NCBI GenBank assembly: GCA_902793515.1 | Contig: CADBDO010000065.1 | Span: forward strand, 1-5,712 | Direction of reading: 5' to 3' | Length of the DNA: 5,712 bases | Origin: an uncultured Erysipelotrichaceae bacterium | Lineage (GTDB): Bacteria; Bacillota_I; Bacilli_A; RFN20; CAG-826 | Shown here: positions 1 to 4,629 of the stretch, one piece after another | Numbering within the stretch: the stretch's first letter is position 1 | Layout: every line of letters begins with the position of its first letter | The notes under the pieces: model-generated | The model's database searches: none | What the model was told of the DNA's origin: nothing | The model's input: only the letters and a program-made list of their open reading frames with translations | Position numbers and translations under genes: made by a program

Positions 1-681
1 GTCAAACAAGGCGCTGACGTCAAACAGAATAGCCTCGCCTTCTCTCTCCATAGCTCTGGCCACCCATCCCGCCAGGAACTTCGTCTCATGCAGCGTCTCG
101 TGAGCCCTAAGTACTTCATGCCAGTTCATGGCGAATACCGCATGCTCAAACTCCATGGCGACATCGCTATCGATATGGGTCTTGAGAAAAACCACGTCTT
201 CATTTGCGACAATGGCGATATGCTCACCCTCGAGAACCATAAGGTCACTAGAGGCGGCCACGCCCAAGCTGAAGCCGTCTATATCGATGGCAATGACATC
301 GACGGTCTTTCCACAAACGTCATGCGCGATAGAGCCACCCTCAAGAGCGATGGCATGATCGCCGTTTTGGTGTCCATCGATTCCAAAAAGAACCAATTGC
401 TCTCTTCGCCAATCGTCTACGCTCGCGGCTTCTTTGAAGGAGGCAGCGACGCCCACATCATCAGACACGCTCAGATGGCAGCCGAAGAATCCCTTAAGAA
501 CATCATGACCAAGAAGGTCACCTTCAACGAGATCAAGACTAAGAACATCATGACCAAGAAGGTCACCTTCAACGAGATCAAGACCTCCCTTAAGAATTCC
601 GTCTCCCACTACATCTACCGTAAGACTGAGCGTAGCCCAATGATCATCCCGCTCATCATGAGCTTAAACGACAACAACTAA
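1..681 (+). CDS. rnj: Ribonuclease J, C-terminal part (5' end outside window)
   Basis: The reading frame is open from base 1, so only the last 226 residues are seen; the first in-frame ATG (88) is internal. RNase J is a cytoplasmic metallo-beta-lactamase/beta-CASP nuclease for mRNA decay and rRNA maturation, with 5'-3' exo- and endonuclease activity. Visible residues 17-21 (HSSGH) and 41-46 (PVHGEY) are the late beta-CASP motifs with conserved histidines H21 and H43, 22 residues apart. A connecting beta segment follows, then the C-terminal domain from about residue 117 (GMIAVLVSID) to the family-typical ending SPMIIPLIMSL. Between helix residues 166 and 195 a 15-residue block (KNIMTKKVTFNEIKT) occurs twice in a row. 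This makes the C-terminal domain 15 residues longer than expected and is listed separately. maf begins one base after the TAA, so the two are probably co-transcribed. RnjA and RnjB paralogues cannot be told apart from this part. Confidence 0.95.
   Translation, partial: VKQGADVKQNSLAFSLHSSGHPSRQELRLMQRLVSPKYFMPVHGEYRMLKLHGDIAIDMGLEKNHVFICDNGDMLTLENHKVTRGGHAQAEAVYIDGNDIDGLSTNVMRDRATLKSDGMIAVLVSIDSKKNQLLSSPIVYARGFFEGGSDAHIIRHAQMAAEESLKNIMTKKVTFNEIKTKNIMTKKVTFNEIKTSLKNSVSHYIYRKTERSPMIIPLIMSLNDNN
495..584 (+). repeat. Perfect 45-bp in-frame tandem duplication inside RNase J
   Basis: Bases 495-539 and 540-584 are identical over all 45 positions; identity ends at the next base on both sides (494 T versus 539 C; 585 C versus 540 T). 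Each copy encodes KNIMTKKVTFNEIKT. The phase is preserved because 45 is divisible by three. Removing one copy restores a spacing like that recalled for other RNase J C-terminal domains (helix, K-rich turn, helix, then the SPMIIP strand), so the second copy is an insertion rather than an ancestral feature. Zero divergence, including synonymous sites, points to a very recent event or an assembly artefact. Confidence 0.95.
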
Positions 682-682
682 G

Positions 683-1231
683 ATGCTCATACTTGCAAGC
701 GCATCACCTCGAAGACGCGAGCTTTTAAGAAAACTCGTGCCTTCTTTTATTTCCATCGTCCCTAATGTTGATGAACGAGCCATCGATGGGGTCAGGAAAG
801 CCAAAGACCTAAGCACTGAGGAAGCACGTCTTAAAGCTTATGAGGTTTTTTCCGTGAATCCTGAAGATGAAGTTCTTGGGTGTGACACGATTGTTATCTG
901 TGAGGGCGAAGTCTTAGGCAAGCCTAAGGATAAAGAGGACGCGTTTAGGATGCTTAGGAAACAAAGTGGCAAATCCACCAAAGTCTTATCCTCATACACC
1001 TACATCTCTAGCCAAAAAGAGATCTCGAGGACAGTTACCTCCACAGTCATCTTCAACGAACTCTCTGATGAAGAAATTTGGGCCTATATAGAAAAATTCC
1101 AGCCTTTCGACAAAGCTGGAAGTTATGGCATTCAGGATGATTTTCCTTTGATCAAGAAGATCGAGGGTTCCTATTACAACGTTATGGGATTACCTGTTGA
1201 GGATTTAGAGGAGCACGTCTTTAAGCGTTAA
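683..1231 (+). CDS. maf: Maf-like nucleoside triphosphate pyrophosphatase
   Basis: A 182-residue protein, close to the usual 185-200 of the Maf/Ham1-like fold. These cytoplasmic enzymes hydrolyse (d)NTPs, often dTTP/UTP or modified pyrimidine nucleotides, to the monophosphate and pyrophosphate. Family signatures in order: LASASPRRRELL at residues 4-15 (phosphate-binding loop), the KA pair at 51-52, GCDTIV at 66-71 with the probable catalytic aspartate D68, GKP at 79-81, the SGK segment near 95, KAGSYGIQ in the second half, and YYNVMGLP near the end. The ATG at 683 lies one base past the rnj stop. No convincing Shine-Dalgarno sequence precedes it, so translation probably depends on coupling to rnj. 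Its codons look more T-ending and less biased than those of rnj and trpS, which fits low expression. The 3' end overlaps the convergent gene by 11 bp. The substrate subclass cannot be assigned with confidence. Confidence 0.93.
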   Translation: MLILASASPRRRELLRKLVPSFISIVPNVDERAIDGVRKAKDLSTEEARLKAYEVFSVNPEDEVLGCDTIVICEGEVLGKPKDKEDAFRMLRKQSGKSTKVLSSYTYISSQKEISRTVTSTVIFNELSDEEIWAYIEKFQPFDKAGSYGIQDDFPLIKKIEGSYYNVMGLPVEDLEEHVFKR

Positions 1232-1568
1232 AGATCTTCTCGTAGACCTCTTCGGCGTTATCTTTGACAACCAAAGTTAACTTGTCGCTCTTCTCAATGA
1301 AGCCAGTCACACCGGCTTCTTTTATTTTCTCTTTGTTGATCTTGGAATAGTCCTTCAAGTGGACGATGATTCTTGATCCTTCACGGGAGGAATCGATGTA
1401 ATTATCCTCTCCTCCGAGAGCCTCAAAATATTCGGATTTTGAAGCGATAGGAAGAGATTTCACAGGCTTTTTGCTGAAGATTTTGATTAAAACGAAGACA
1501 AGAACGCCAAGGATGATGACGCCAAGGCCGATGAGAAGGCCGATAAGTAATGGATTAAGTGTGAACAT
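1221..1568 (-). CDS. Membrane-anchored PTS EIIB-like domain protein lacking the active cysteine
   Basis: This 115-residue protein has one N-terminal membrane segment (about residues 7-31, LLIGLLIGLGVIILGVLVF onward) followed by lysines, so the rest probably lies in the cytoplasm. Residues 45-112 resemble the small glucose-family EIIB domain of phosphotransferase systems: EALGGEDN at 49-56, SRIIVHLKD at 65-73, and a final strand-helix ending AEEVYEKIF. Aligned without gaps to the EIIB pattern GGxxN...CxTRLR, the phosphorylated cysteine position is E63, the threonine is S65 and the first arginine is kept as R66. The protein contains no cysteine at all, so normal EIIB phosphotransfer is not possible; a scaffold, sensor or binding role is inferred. 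The start at 1568 is preferred over an upstream in-frame ATG at 1628, because a consensus extended -10 lies immediately before 1568 and the upstream stretch would run through both divergent promoters. No Shine-Dalgarno sequence is present. Confidence 0.75.
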   Translation of the reverse strand: MFTLNPLLIGLLIGLGVIILGVLVFVLIKIFSKKPVKSLPIASKSEYFEALGGEDNYIDSSREGSRIIVHLKDYSKINKEKIKEAGVTGFIEKSDKLTLVVKDNAEEVYEKIFNA

Positions 1569-1574
1569 AGGTGG

Positions 1575-1583
1575 ATTATAGCA
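1575..1583 (-). promoter_or_regulatory. Extended -10 promoter (TGCTATAAT) of the EIIB-like gene, predicted leaderless
   Basis: On the minus strand TGCTATAAT is a perfect extended -10 element. The last T is at 1575, so transcription is expected to start near 1568, which is the A of the start codon. No good -35 hexamer is seen (AT-rich only), as is common for TGn-type promoters. No Shine-Dalgarno sequence fits between this element and the ATG. Confidence 0.7.
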
Positions 1584-1594
1584 CAACGCGAGCG

Positions 1595-1603
1595 TGCTAA
1601 AAT
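1595..1603 (+). promoter_or_regulatory. Extended -10 promoter (TGCTAAAAT) of the lipoprotein gene
   Basis: TGCTAAAAT matches the extended -10 consensus except for one base. The predicted start point is near 1610, giving a leader of about 54 bases that carries a strong ribosome binding site. It is back-to-back with the promoter of the divergent gene: the two form an imperfect inverted repeat (1575-1584 and 1594-1603, 9 of 10 matching, 9-base spacer), so each promoter's -35 region lies on the other's -10. Confidence 0.6.
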
Positions 1604-1649
1604 ATACCTCCAGCAAACAAAATAACACTTCAAGCCATTAATAAAGTAC

Positions 1650-1656
1650 AAGGAGG
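1650..1656 (+). promoter_or_regulatory. Strong Shine-Dalgarno (AAGGAGG) of the lipoprotein gene
   Basis: AAGGAGG ends seven bases before the ATG at 1664, which fixes that start. It contrasts with the two leaderless-type genes of this window. Confidence 0.9.
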
Positions 1657-1663
1657 AAACCTG

Positions 1664-3400
1664 ATGAAACAGAAAATCCTTTATGCACTCGTCATGTCGG
1701 CTGGACTGCTTCTTTCTTCATGCGGTGACCTTCAGGGCAACTCTCAGGCGTCTTCGATGCAAGAAACAAGCGTTCCTGCCACTGACCGTTCTTCAATTGA
1801 GGCCCCGACCTCTGACAGCGTGGATGAAGACATTGAGAGAAAGATCATCCTTAGGGATAATGCCACAACCTTCACTGGCTCAGGCATCTCCGTCCAAGAG
1901 AACACAGTCATCATTTATAAACCTGGAACCTATAACGTCTCAGGAACCCTTTCAAACGGTTCGATCTACGTCACAGACGACTCCGACCAAGAAGTCGAGC
2001 TCGTCCTTAACGGTGTCTCCATCACCCAAAGCGGGAATAACACCCTCGCCCCGATTTATAGCGCCAGAAAAACCAAACTTAAGATCAAGAAATACAAAGG
2101 CACCACTTCCACGATCACCGATAACCGTGTCGCGATTGCCGATGATGCCGATGACAGTGCGGCCATCTTCTCAAATAAGAAGCTGAGCATTGTTGGCGCA
2201 GGCACTCTTAACGTCATCGCCAATCTTAAGAATGGCGTAGCCTCTGACACCAAGATCGAAGCCAAAAACGGAACCCTTTCTATCAAAGCCAAGAACAAAG
2301 GCATGAAAGCCGATAAATCCATCGTCCTTGGCCACGCCGAAGACGAAGGCACCATCTCCATCGAAGCCACCAATAACGACGGCATCAACGTCGAGAAGAA
2401 AGACGGTGACACCTTCGATGAAGGCGACGTCAAAGGCGTTCAGTTCAACAAAGGAACCTATACCATTGTCTCTAAAGACAAAGGCGTCAAATCCGGCTAT
2501 GACGTCGAGATCGTCGACGGCAGTCTAAATATCACCTCAACTGGCGATGATGGCATCAACGCTGAAAATGACGTTTACGTCAAAGGCGGAACCACCACAA
2601 TCAGTGCGGGAGACGATGGCATCCACGCCGACAACAAACTCGCGATCTCTGGCGGAAGCACAACCGTCACCAAATCATTTGAAGGCTTAGAGGCCCTCAA
2701 CCTTGAGATCTCTGGTGGAACCAATAGCGTCATCGCTAGCGACGATGGCCTTAATGCCGGAGGCGGAAACGATTCCTCTAGCTCAGAAACCCCTTGGGGT
2801 CCTCGTGGAGGCGAATCATCCACCGCATCGTCCGCTGTCCTCACCATCTCTGGCGGCATGAACTACATCCAGTCCACAGGCGATGGAATCGACTCAAACG
2901 GAAACCTCTATGTCACTGGCGGAACTACCGTCGTCAATCAGTCCGGAAACGGAAACGGCCCTCTCGACTATGGCGAAAGAGGCGAATTCAAACAGTCTGG
3001 CGGCACCTTGGTCGCTTATGGAGCGAATGATATGCTCGTCACATCTAGCGGCACCCAGTATTCGTTCCTTGGCTCATATACCTCTGGCGTGAGCACTTCT
3101 AACTACTTTGCTATTGCAAATGGCGGCTACACTTGGCTCATCAAGCCACAGACCACCACCGCTTATTCGCTGTATATCTCTAGCAGCGACTTCGTAGAAG
3201 GCTCTGTCGTCTTCTCTTACGTCACTAGCGCAACGGCGACAGGCGAGCTTCTTAGAGGCTTATACAAAGTATCTGGTTCAGTTTCTGGAACCCAGATCTC
3301 TGGAGGAACCTGGAGCTCAACCACCATCAACATCGGCACCGCTAGCGGAGGCCACGGAGGCGGCCCTGGCGGCGGAGGCGGAGGCCCACAAAGACCATAA
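1664..3400 (+). CDS. Lipoprotein with Cthe_2159-like carbohydrate-binding beta-helix
   Basis: A 578-residue secreted lipoprotein. Residues 1-20 form a lipoprotein signal peptide (KQK basic start, hydrophobic core, lipobox LSSC with C20 as the lipidated residue). Residues 21-58 are a Ser/Thr/Gln/Glu-rich tether. From about residue 60 the sequence resembles the carbohydrate-binding domain family named after Clostridium thermocellum Cthe_2159, a beta-helix protein reported to bind cellulose and pectin-like acids: GTYNVSGTLSNGSIYV (88-103), VELVLNGVSIT (111-121), then many short strand-turn repeats such as GDDGIN and ISGGTT. Regular 21-22-residue coils are clearest at 294-358. A low-complexity Gly/Ser loop (366-390) interrupts the coils. 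After residue 460 a different beta-rich module follows, ending in a Gly-rich tail (562-574). No catalytic motif is recognisable, so glycan binding or surface adhesion is the likely role and the ligand is unknown. It is preceded by its own promoter and followed by a terminator, so it is probably monocistronic. Confidence 0.85.
   Translation: MKQKILYALVMSAGLLLSSCGDLQGNSQASSMQETSVPATDRSSIEAPTSDSVDEDIERKIILRDNATTFTGSGISVQENTVIIYKPGTYNVSGTLSNGSIYVTDDSDQEVELVLNGVSITQSGNNTLAPIYSARKTKLKIKKYKGTTSTITDNRVAIADDADDSAAIFSNKKLSIVGAGTLNVIANLKNGVASDTKIEAKNGTLSIKAKNKGMKADKSIVLGHAEDEGTISIEATNNDGINVEKKDGDTFDEGDVKGVQFNKGTYTIVSKDKGVKSGYDVEIVDGSLNITSTGDDGINAENDVYVKGGTTTISAGDDGIHADNKLAISGGSTTVTKSFEGLEALNLEISGGTNSVIASDDGLNAGGGNDSSSSETPWGPRGGESSTASSAVLTISGGMNYIQSTGDGIDSNGNLYVTGGTTVVNQSGNGNGPLDYGERGEFKQSGGTLVAYGANDMLVTSSGTQYSFLGSYTSGVSTSNYFAIANGGYTWLIKPQTTTAYSLYISSSDFVEGSVVFSYVTSATATGELLRGLYKVSGSVSGTQISGGTWSSTTINIGTASGGHGGGPGGGGGGPQRP
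2543..2737 (+). repeat. Beta-helix coil repeats within the lipoprotein
   Basis: Residues 294-315, 316-337 and 338-358 are three consecutive coils of 22, 22 and 21 residues, with the pattern (G/S)-D-D-G-I-x-A-x-N-x-x-x-x-(K/S)-G-G-(S/T)-x-x-(I/V). Coils 1 and 2 are closest (GDDGINA and GDDGIHA); the third has SFEGLEA. Related but looser coils occur upstream (NNDGIN at 237-242, KDKGVK at 271-276) and downstream (SDDGLN at 359-364, GDGIDS at 406-411). The repeated Asp-Asp-Gly turns could bind calcium, which is an inference. Confidence 0.8.
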
Positions 3401-3403
3401 ACT

Positions 3404-3434
3404 AAAAGGTCAGCAATCGCTGGCCTTTCTTTTT
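3404..3434 (+). terminator. Rho-independent terminator of the lipoprotein gene
   Basis: AAAGGTCAGC (3405-3414), loop AATC, GCTGGCCTTT (3419-3428) form a 10-bp stem with one T-G wobble, followed by CTTTTT. The hairpin starts four bases after the TAA at 3398-3400. The last T of the tract is also the first base of the extended -10 box of the next gene. Confidence 0.85.
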
Positions 3435-3442
3435 GCTATAAT
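3434..3442 (+). promoter_or_regulatory. Extended -10 promoter (TGCTATAAT) of the CYTH gene, predicted leaderless
   Basis: TGCTATAAT is a perfect extended -10 element whose last T (3442) is followed by exactly six bases (TGTCCC) and then ATG at 3449. With standard geometry, +1 is the A of the start codon. There is no Shine-Dalgarno sequence, and the position of a -35 box is occupied by the terminator stem. It has the same sequence and spacing as the promoter of the minus-strand EIIB-like gene. Confidence 0.75.
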
Positions 3443-3448
3443 TGTCCC

Positions 3449-4021
3449 ATGAGCGACATCGTCGAAATCGAAGCCAAAGCCTTAGTAAGCAAAGAGGACT
3501 ATGAGAAATTGGTCTCTCTTTTTAAGGAGAACCGCTCATACGTCCAGATTAACTATTACATCGATACAAAGAATTCTGACGTTAGGAAGAAAGGTCTTTC
3601 CCTTCGCGTCCGTTTCAAAGACATGAAGTTTGAGATGACCGTCAAGGTTCCTAGGACCGAAGGTCATATTGAGAAGAACGTCTATATCACCGACGAGGAA
3701 TTCGAAGGCATCAATGGCCAGACTTCCTTCCCAGATAATGAAATCAAAAAGTATCTCGAGGAAGCGGGTATCGATACCTCAAAGCTCTTCATCAAGACCG
3801 TTCTCTCAACAAGAAGAATCGATGCCGAATATGAAGGCGGAGAACTTGCCATAGACATGAACAACTACTCTGGCATAACCGACTATGAGGTTGAGTTAGA
3901 GCACAAGGATATGGCCACCGCGACAAAGTATCTGAAACAGTTATTTGACGATAATGGCATCCCGTTTGAACTAAACAAAAGAAACAAGATCAGACGGGCT
4001 TTAGAGGCTATTGGAGAATAA
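3449..4021 (+). CDS. CYTH domain protein, triphosphate tunnel metalloenzyme family (YjbK-like)
   Basis: A 190-residue cytoplasmic protein with the layout of the CYTH/triphosphate tunnel metalloenzyme superfamily, an eight-stranded barrel that binds triphosphate and divalent metal. The ExExK signature is EIEAK at residues 6-10. Further expected charged tunnel residues are YYIDT (36-40), LRVR (52-55), EMTVKVP (62-68), RRID (122-125), ELAIDMNNY (132-140, with D136) and DYEVELE (145-151, with E147 and E149). Relatives include adenylate cyclases, thiamine-triphosphatases and inorganic triphosphatases. Size and signature fit the Bacillota YjbK-type group, for which tripolyphosphate hydrolysis is plausible, but the substrate is not determined by the sequence. 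No signal peptide or CHAD domain is present. The ATG at 3449 is fixed by the ExExK motif starting at residue 6 and by the leaderless-type promoter directly before it. The gene is bounded by terminators on both sides. Confidence 0.88.
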   Translation: MSDIVEIEAKALVSKEDYEKLVSLFKENRSYVQINYYIDTKNSDVRKKGLSLRVRFKDMKFEMTVKVPRTEGHIEKNVYITDEEFEGINGQTSFPDNEIKKYLEEAGIDTSKLFIKTVLSTRRIDAEYEGGELAIDMNNYSGITDYEVELEHKDMATATKYLKQLFDDNGIPFELNKRNKIRRALEAIGE

Positions 4022-4049
4022 AAAAAGCGCCAAATTGCTGGCGCTTTTT
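4022..4049. terminator. Bidirectional Rho-independent terminator between the CYTH gene and spx
   Basis: AAAAAGCGCCA (4022-4032), loop AATTGC, TGGCGCTTTTT (4039-4049) form a perfect 11-bp stem with an A-tract on one side and a T-tract on the other. It can therefore stop transcription from the CYTH gene (+) and from the convergent spx gene (-). It fills the 26-bp gap between the two TAA stops and overlaps the spx stop codon. Confidence 0.92.
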
Positions 4050-4533
4050 AATTTTTGAAGTACTTTTCTTCGTCGATGAGGCACTGCTCTTCGCCAGGTT
4101 TGATTGGCTTACGGTCAGTACCGACTGGACAGGTTGGGAACTTCGGACACCACTCTCCGCAAAGGAGGTCGGCGTATCTTCTGGCTCTTGGGATGAAGGT
4201 GCGAATCTCTTCTTCGTTATATCCTACCTGGACTCTCTTGTCGTCGACGATGATCGGACGGCGGAGGACGGAAGGATTGTTTTTGATGAAGGTGATGAGC
4301 TCGGAGACTTTCATCTCGTCGAAGTTGATGTTCTGTTCCTGAACAATCTTACTTCTTGGGGAGATGATCTCATCGGTTCCGTCGATGCACTTCGTGATGA
4401 TGTCACGAATCTCAGCTTCATTAAGGGAACCGCTGAAGATATCTTTGCTGGTATATGGGATCTTTTGATCATCGAACCACTTCTTTACTTTGCGGCAGGA
4501 TGAGCATGATGGTGAGTAATAAATCTTAATCAT
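4048..4533 (-). CDS. spx: Spx redox-stress transcription regulator with cysteine-containing C-terminal extension
   Basis: A 161-residue protein. Residues 1-120 match Spx, which binds the RNA polymerase alpha C-terminal domain and redirects transcription under thiol/disulfide stress. Key features sit at the same numbers as in Bacillus subtilis Spx: the redox switch C10-S-S-C13 (YYSPSCSSCRK), G52 in DGTDEIIS, R92 in LRRPII, and the block KRVQVGYNEEEIRTFIPR (99-116). This separates it from ArsC arsenate reductases. B. subtilis Spx has 131 residues; here about 30 extra follow, with C125-x3-C129-x5-C135 and C151 and the Pro-rich block CPKFPTCPVG. The end KYFKN does not match the LAN tail that promotes ClpXP degradation of B. 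subtilis Spx, so proteolytic control may differ. The tail might bind metal or act as a second thiol sensor (inference). A -10-like TACAAT lies eight bases upstream of the ATG and there is no Shine-Dalgarno sequence, so the leader is very short or absent. Confidence 0.92.
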   Translation of the reverse strand: MIKIYYSPSCSSCRKVKKWFDDQKIPYTSKDIFSGSLNEAEIRDIITKCIDGTDEIISPRSKIVQEQNINFDEMKVSELITFIKNNPSVLRRPIIVDDKRVQVGYNEEEIRTFIPRARRYADLLCGEWCPKFPTCPVGTDRKPIKPGEEQCLIDEEKYFKN

Positions 4534-4541
4534 ACGAGCGT

Positions 4542-4547
4542 ATTGTA
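4542..4547 (-). promoter_or_regulatory. Candidate -10 box (TACAAT) of spx
   Basis: On the minus strand TACAAT (5 of 6 to TATAAT) ends at 4542, eight bases before the spx ATG at 4533. The predicted start is about 4535, leaving a leader of roughly two bases. No clear -35 is visible. The element overlaps one arm of the palindrome at 4543-4559. Confidence 0.5.
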
Positions 4548-4559
4548 GCCTTTTTACAA
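4543..4559. promoter_or_regulatory. Operator-like palindrome TTGTA-N7-TACAA upstream of spx
   Basis: TTGTA (4543-4547) and TACAA (4555-4559) form a perfect 5-bp inverted repeat around a 7-base spacer (GCCTTTT). One arm covers the spx -10 box, where a repressor would block RNA polymerase. B. subtilis spx is repressed by PerR and YodB, but this element does not clearly match either box as I recall them. The arms are short and could occur by chance. Confidence 0.3.
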
Positions 4560-4569
4560 GCCTCTCGCA

Positions 4570-4582
4570 TTAACTTTGTTAA
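4570..4582. repeat. Small inverted repeat TTAAC-TTT-GTTAA in the spx/trpS intergenic region
   Basis: This is a perfect 5-bp inverted repeat with a 3-base spacer, located just upstream of the candidate trpS -35 and within the upstream region of spx. It may be a protein-binding site or simply AT-rich promoter DNA. Confidence 0.3.
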
Positions 4583-4584
4583 TA

Positions 4585-4613
4585 TTTACTTCCTCTCGTT
4601 TCTCTTCTAGAAT
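4585..4613 (+). promoter_or_regulatory. Candidate trpS promoter (TTTACT-N17-TAGAAT)
   Basis: TTTACT (4585-4590, 4 of 6 to TTGACA) and TAGAAT (4608-4613, 5 of 6 to TATAAT) are separated by the optimal 17 bases. The predicted start is near 4620, giving a leader of only about ten bases that would keep GAGGT of the ribosome binding site. The spx-trpS interval is too short for a T-box riboswitch and none is seen. Confidence 0.45.
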
Positions 4614-4617
4614 GAGC

Positions 4618-4624
4618 GGGAGGT
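4618..4624 (+). promoter_or_regulatory. Shine-Dalgarno (GGGAGGT) that sets the trpS start
   Basis: GGGAGGT ends five bases before the ATG at 4630. It favours this start over the in-frame ATG at 4612 and TTG at 4576, neither of which has a ribosome binding site. Confidence 0.8.
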
Positions 4625-4629
4625 ATCTT

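Noticed and set aside
88..681. ATG at 88 as a gene start
   Set aside because: The frame is open back to base 1 and the upstream residues include the RNase J HSSGH motif, so 88 is internal to a longer gene.
1569..1628. N-terminal extension of the EIIB-like protein starting at 1628
   Set aside because: It would run through both divergent promoter elements, adds a Cys-containing stretch unlike the rest of the protein, and has no ribosome binding site. The ATG at 1568 sits at the predicted +1.
2056..2859. Antisense open frames of 94-125 codons inside the lipoprotein gene
   Set aside because: They mirror the C-ending codon bias of the repetitive plus-strand gene, have low-complexity Ser/Pro/Leu compositions and lack ribosome binding sites.
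2543..2947. CRISPR-like or DNA tandem repeats in the lipoprotein gene
   Set aside because: The repeats are at protein level with diverged DNA and continuous reading frame, as expected for beta-helix coils.
4048..4533. ArsC arsenate reductase instead of Spx
   Set aside because: The CxxC at residues 10-13, G52, R92 and the RRPIIVDDKRVQVGYNEEEIR block are Spx-type; ArsC has a single N-terminal catalytic cysteine.
4576..4629. Longer trpS starting at TTG 4576 or ATG 4612
   Set aside because: Neither start has a Shine-Dalgarno sequence, and the extra residues do not belong to TrpRS. The ATG at 4630 has GGGAGGT and gives the standard MTRILSG start.
4534..4629. T-box riboswitch or trp leader before trpS
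   Set aside because: The interval is only 96 bases and already contains the divergent promoters. No T-box sequence, specifier stem or terminator is seen.
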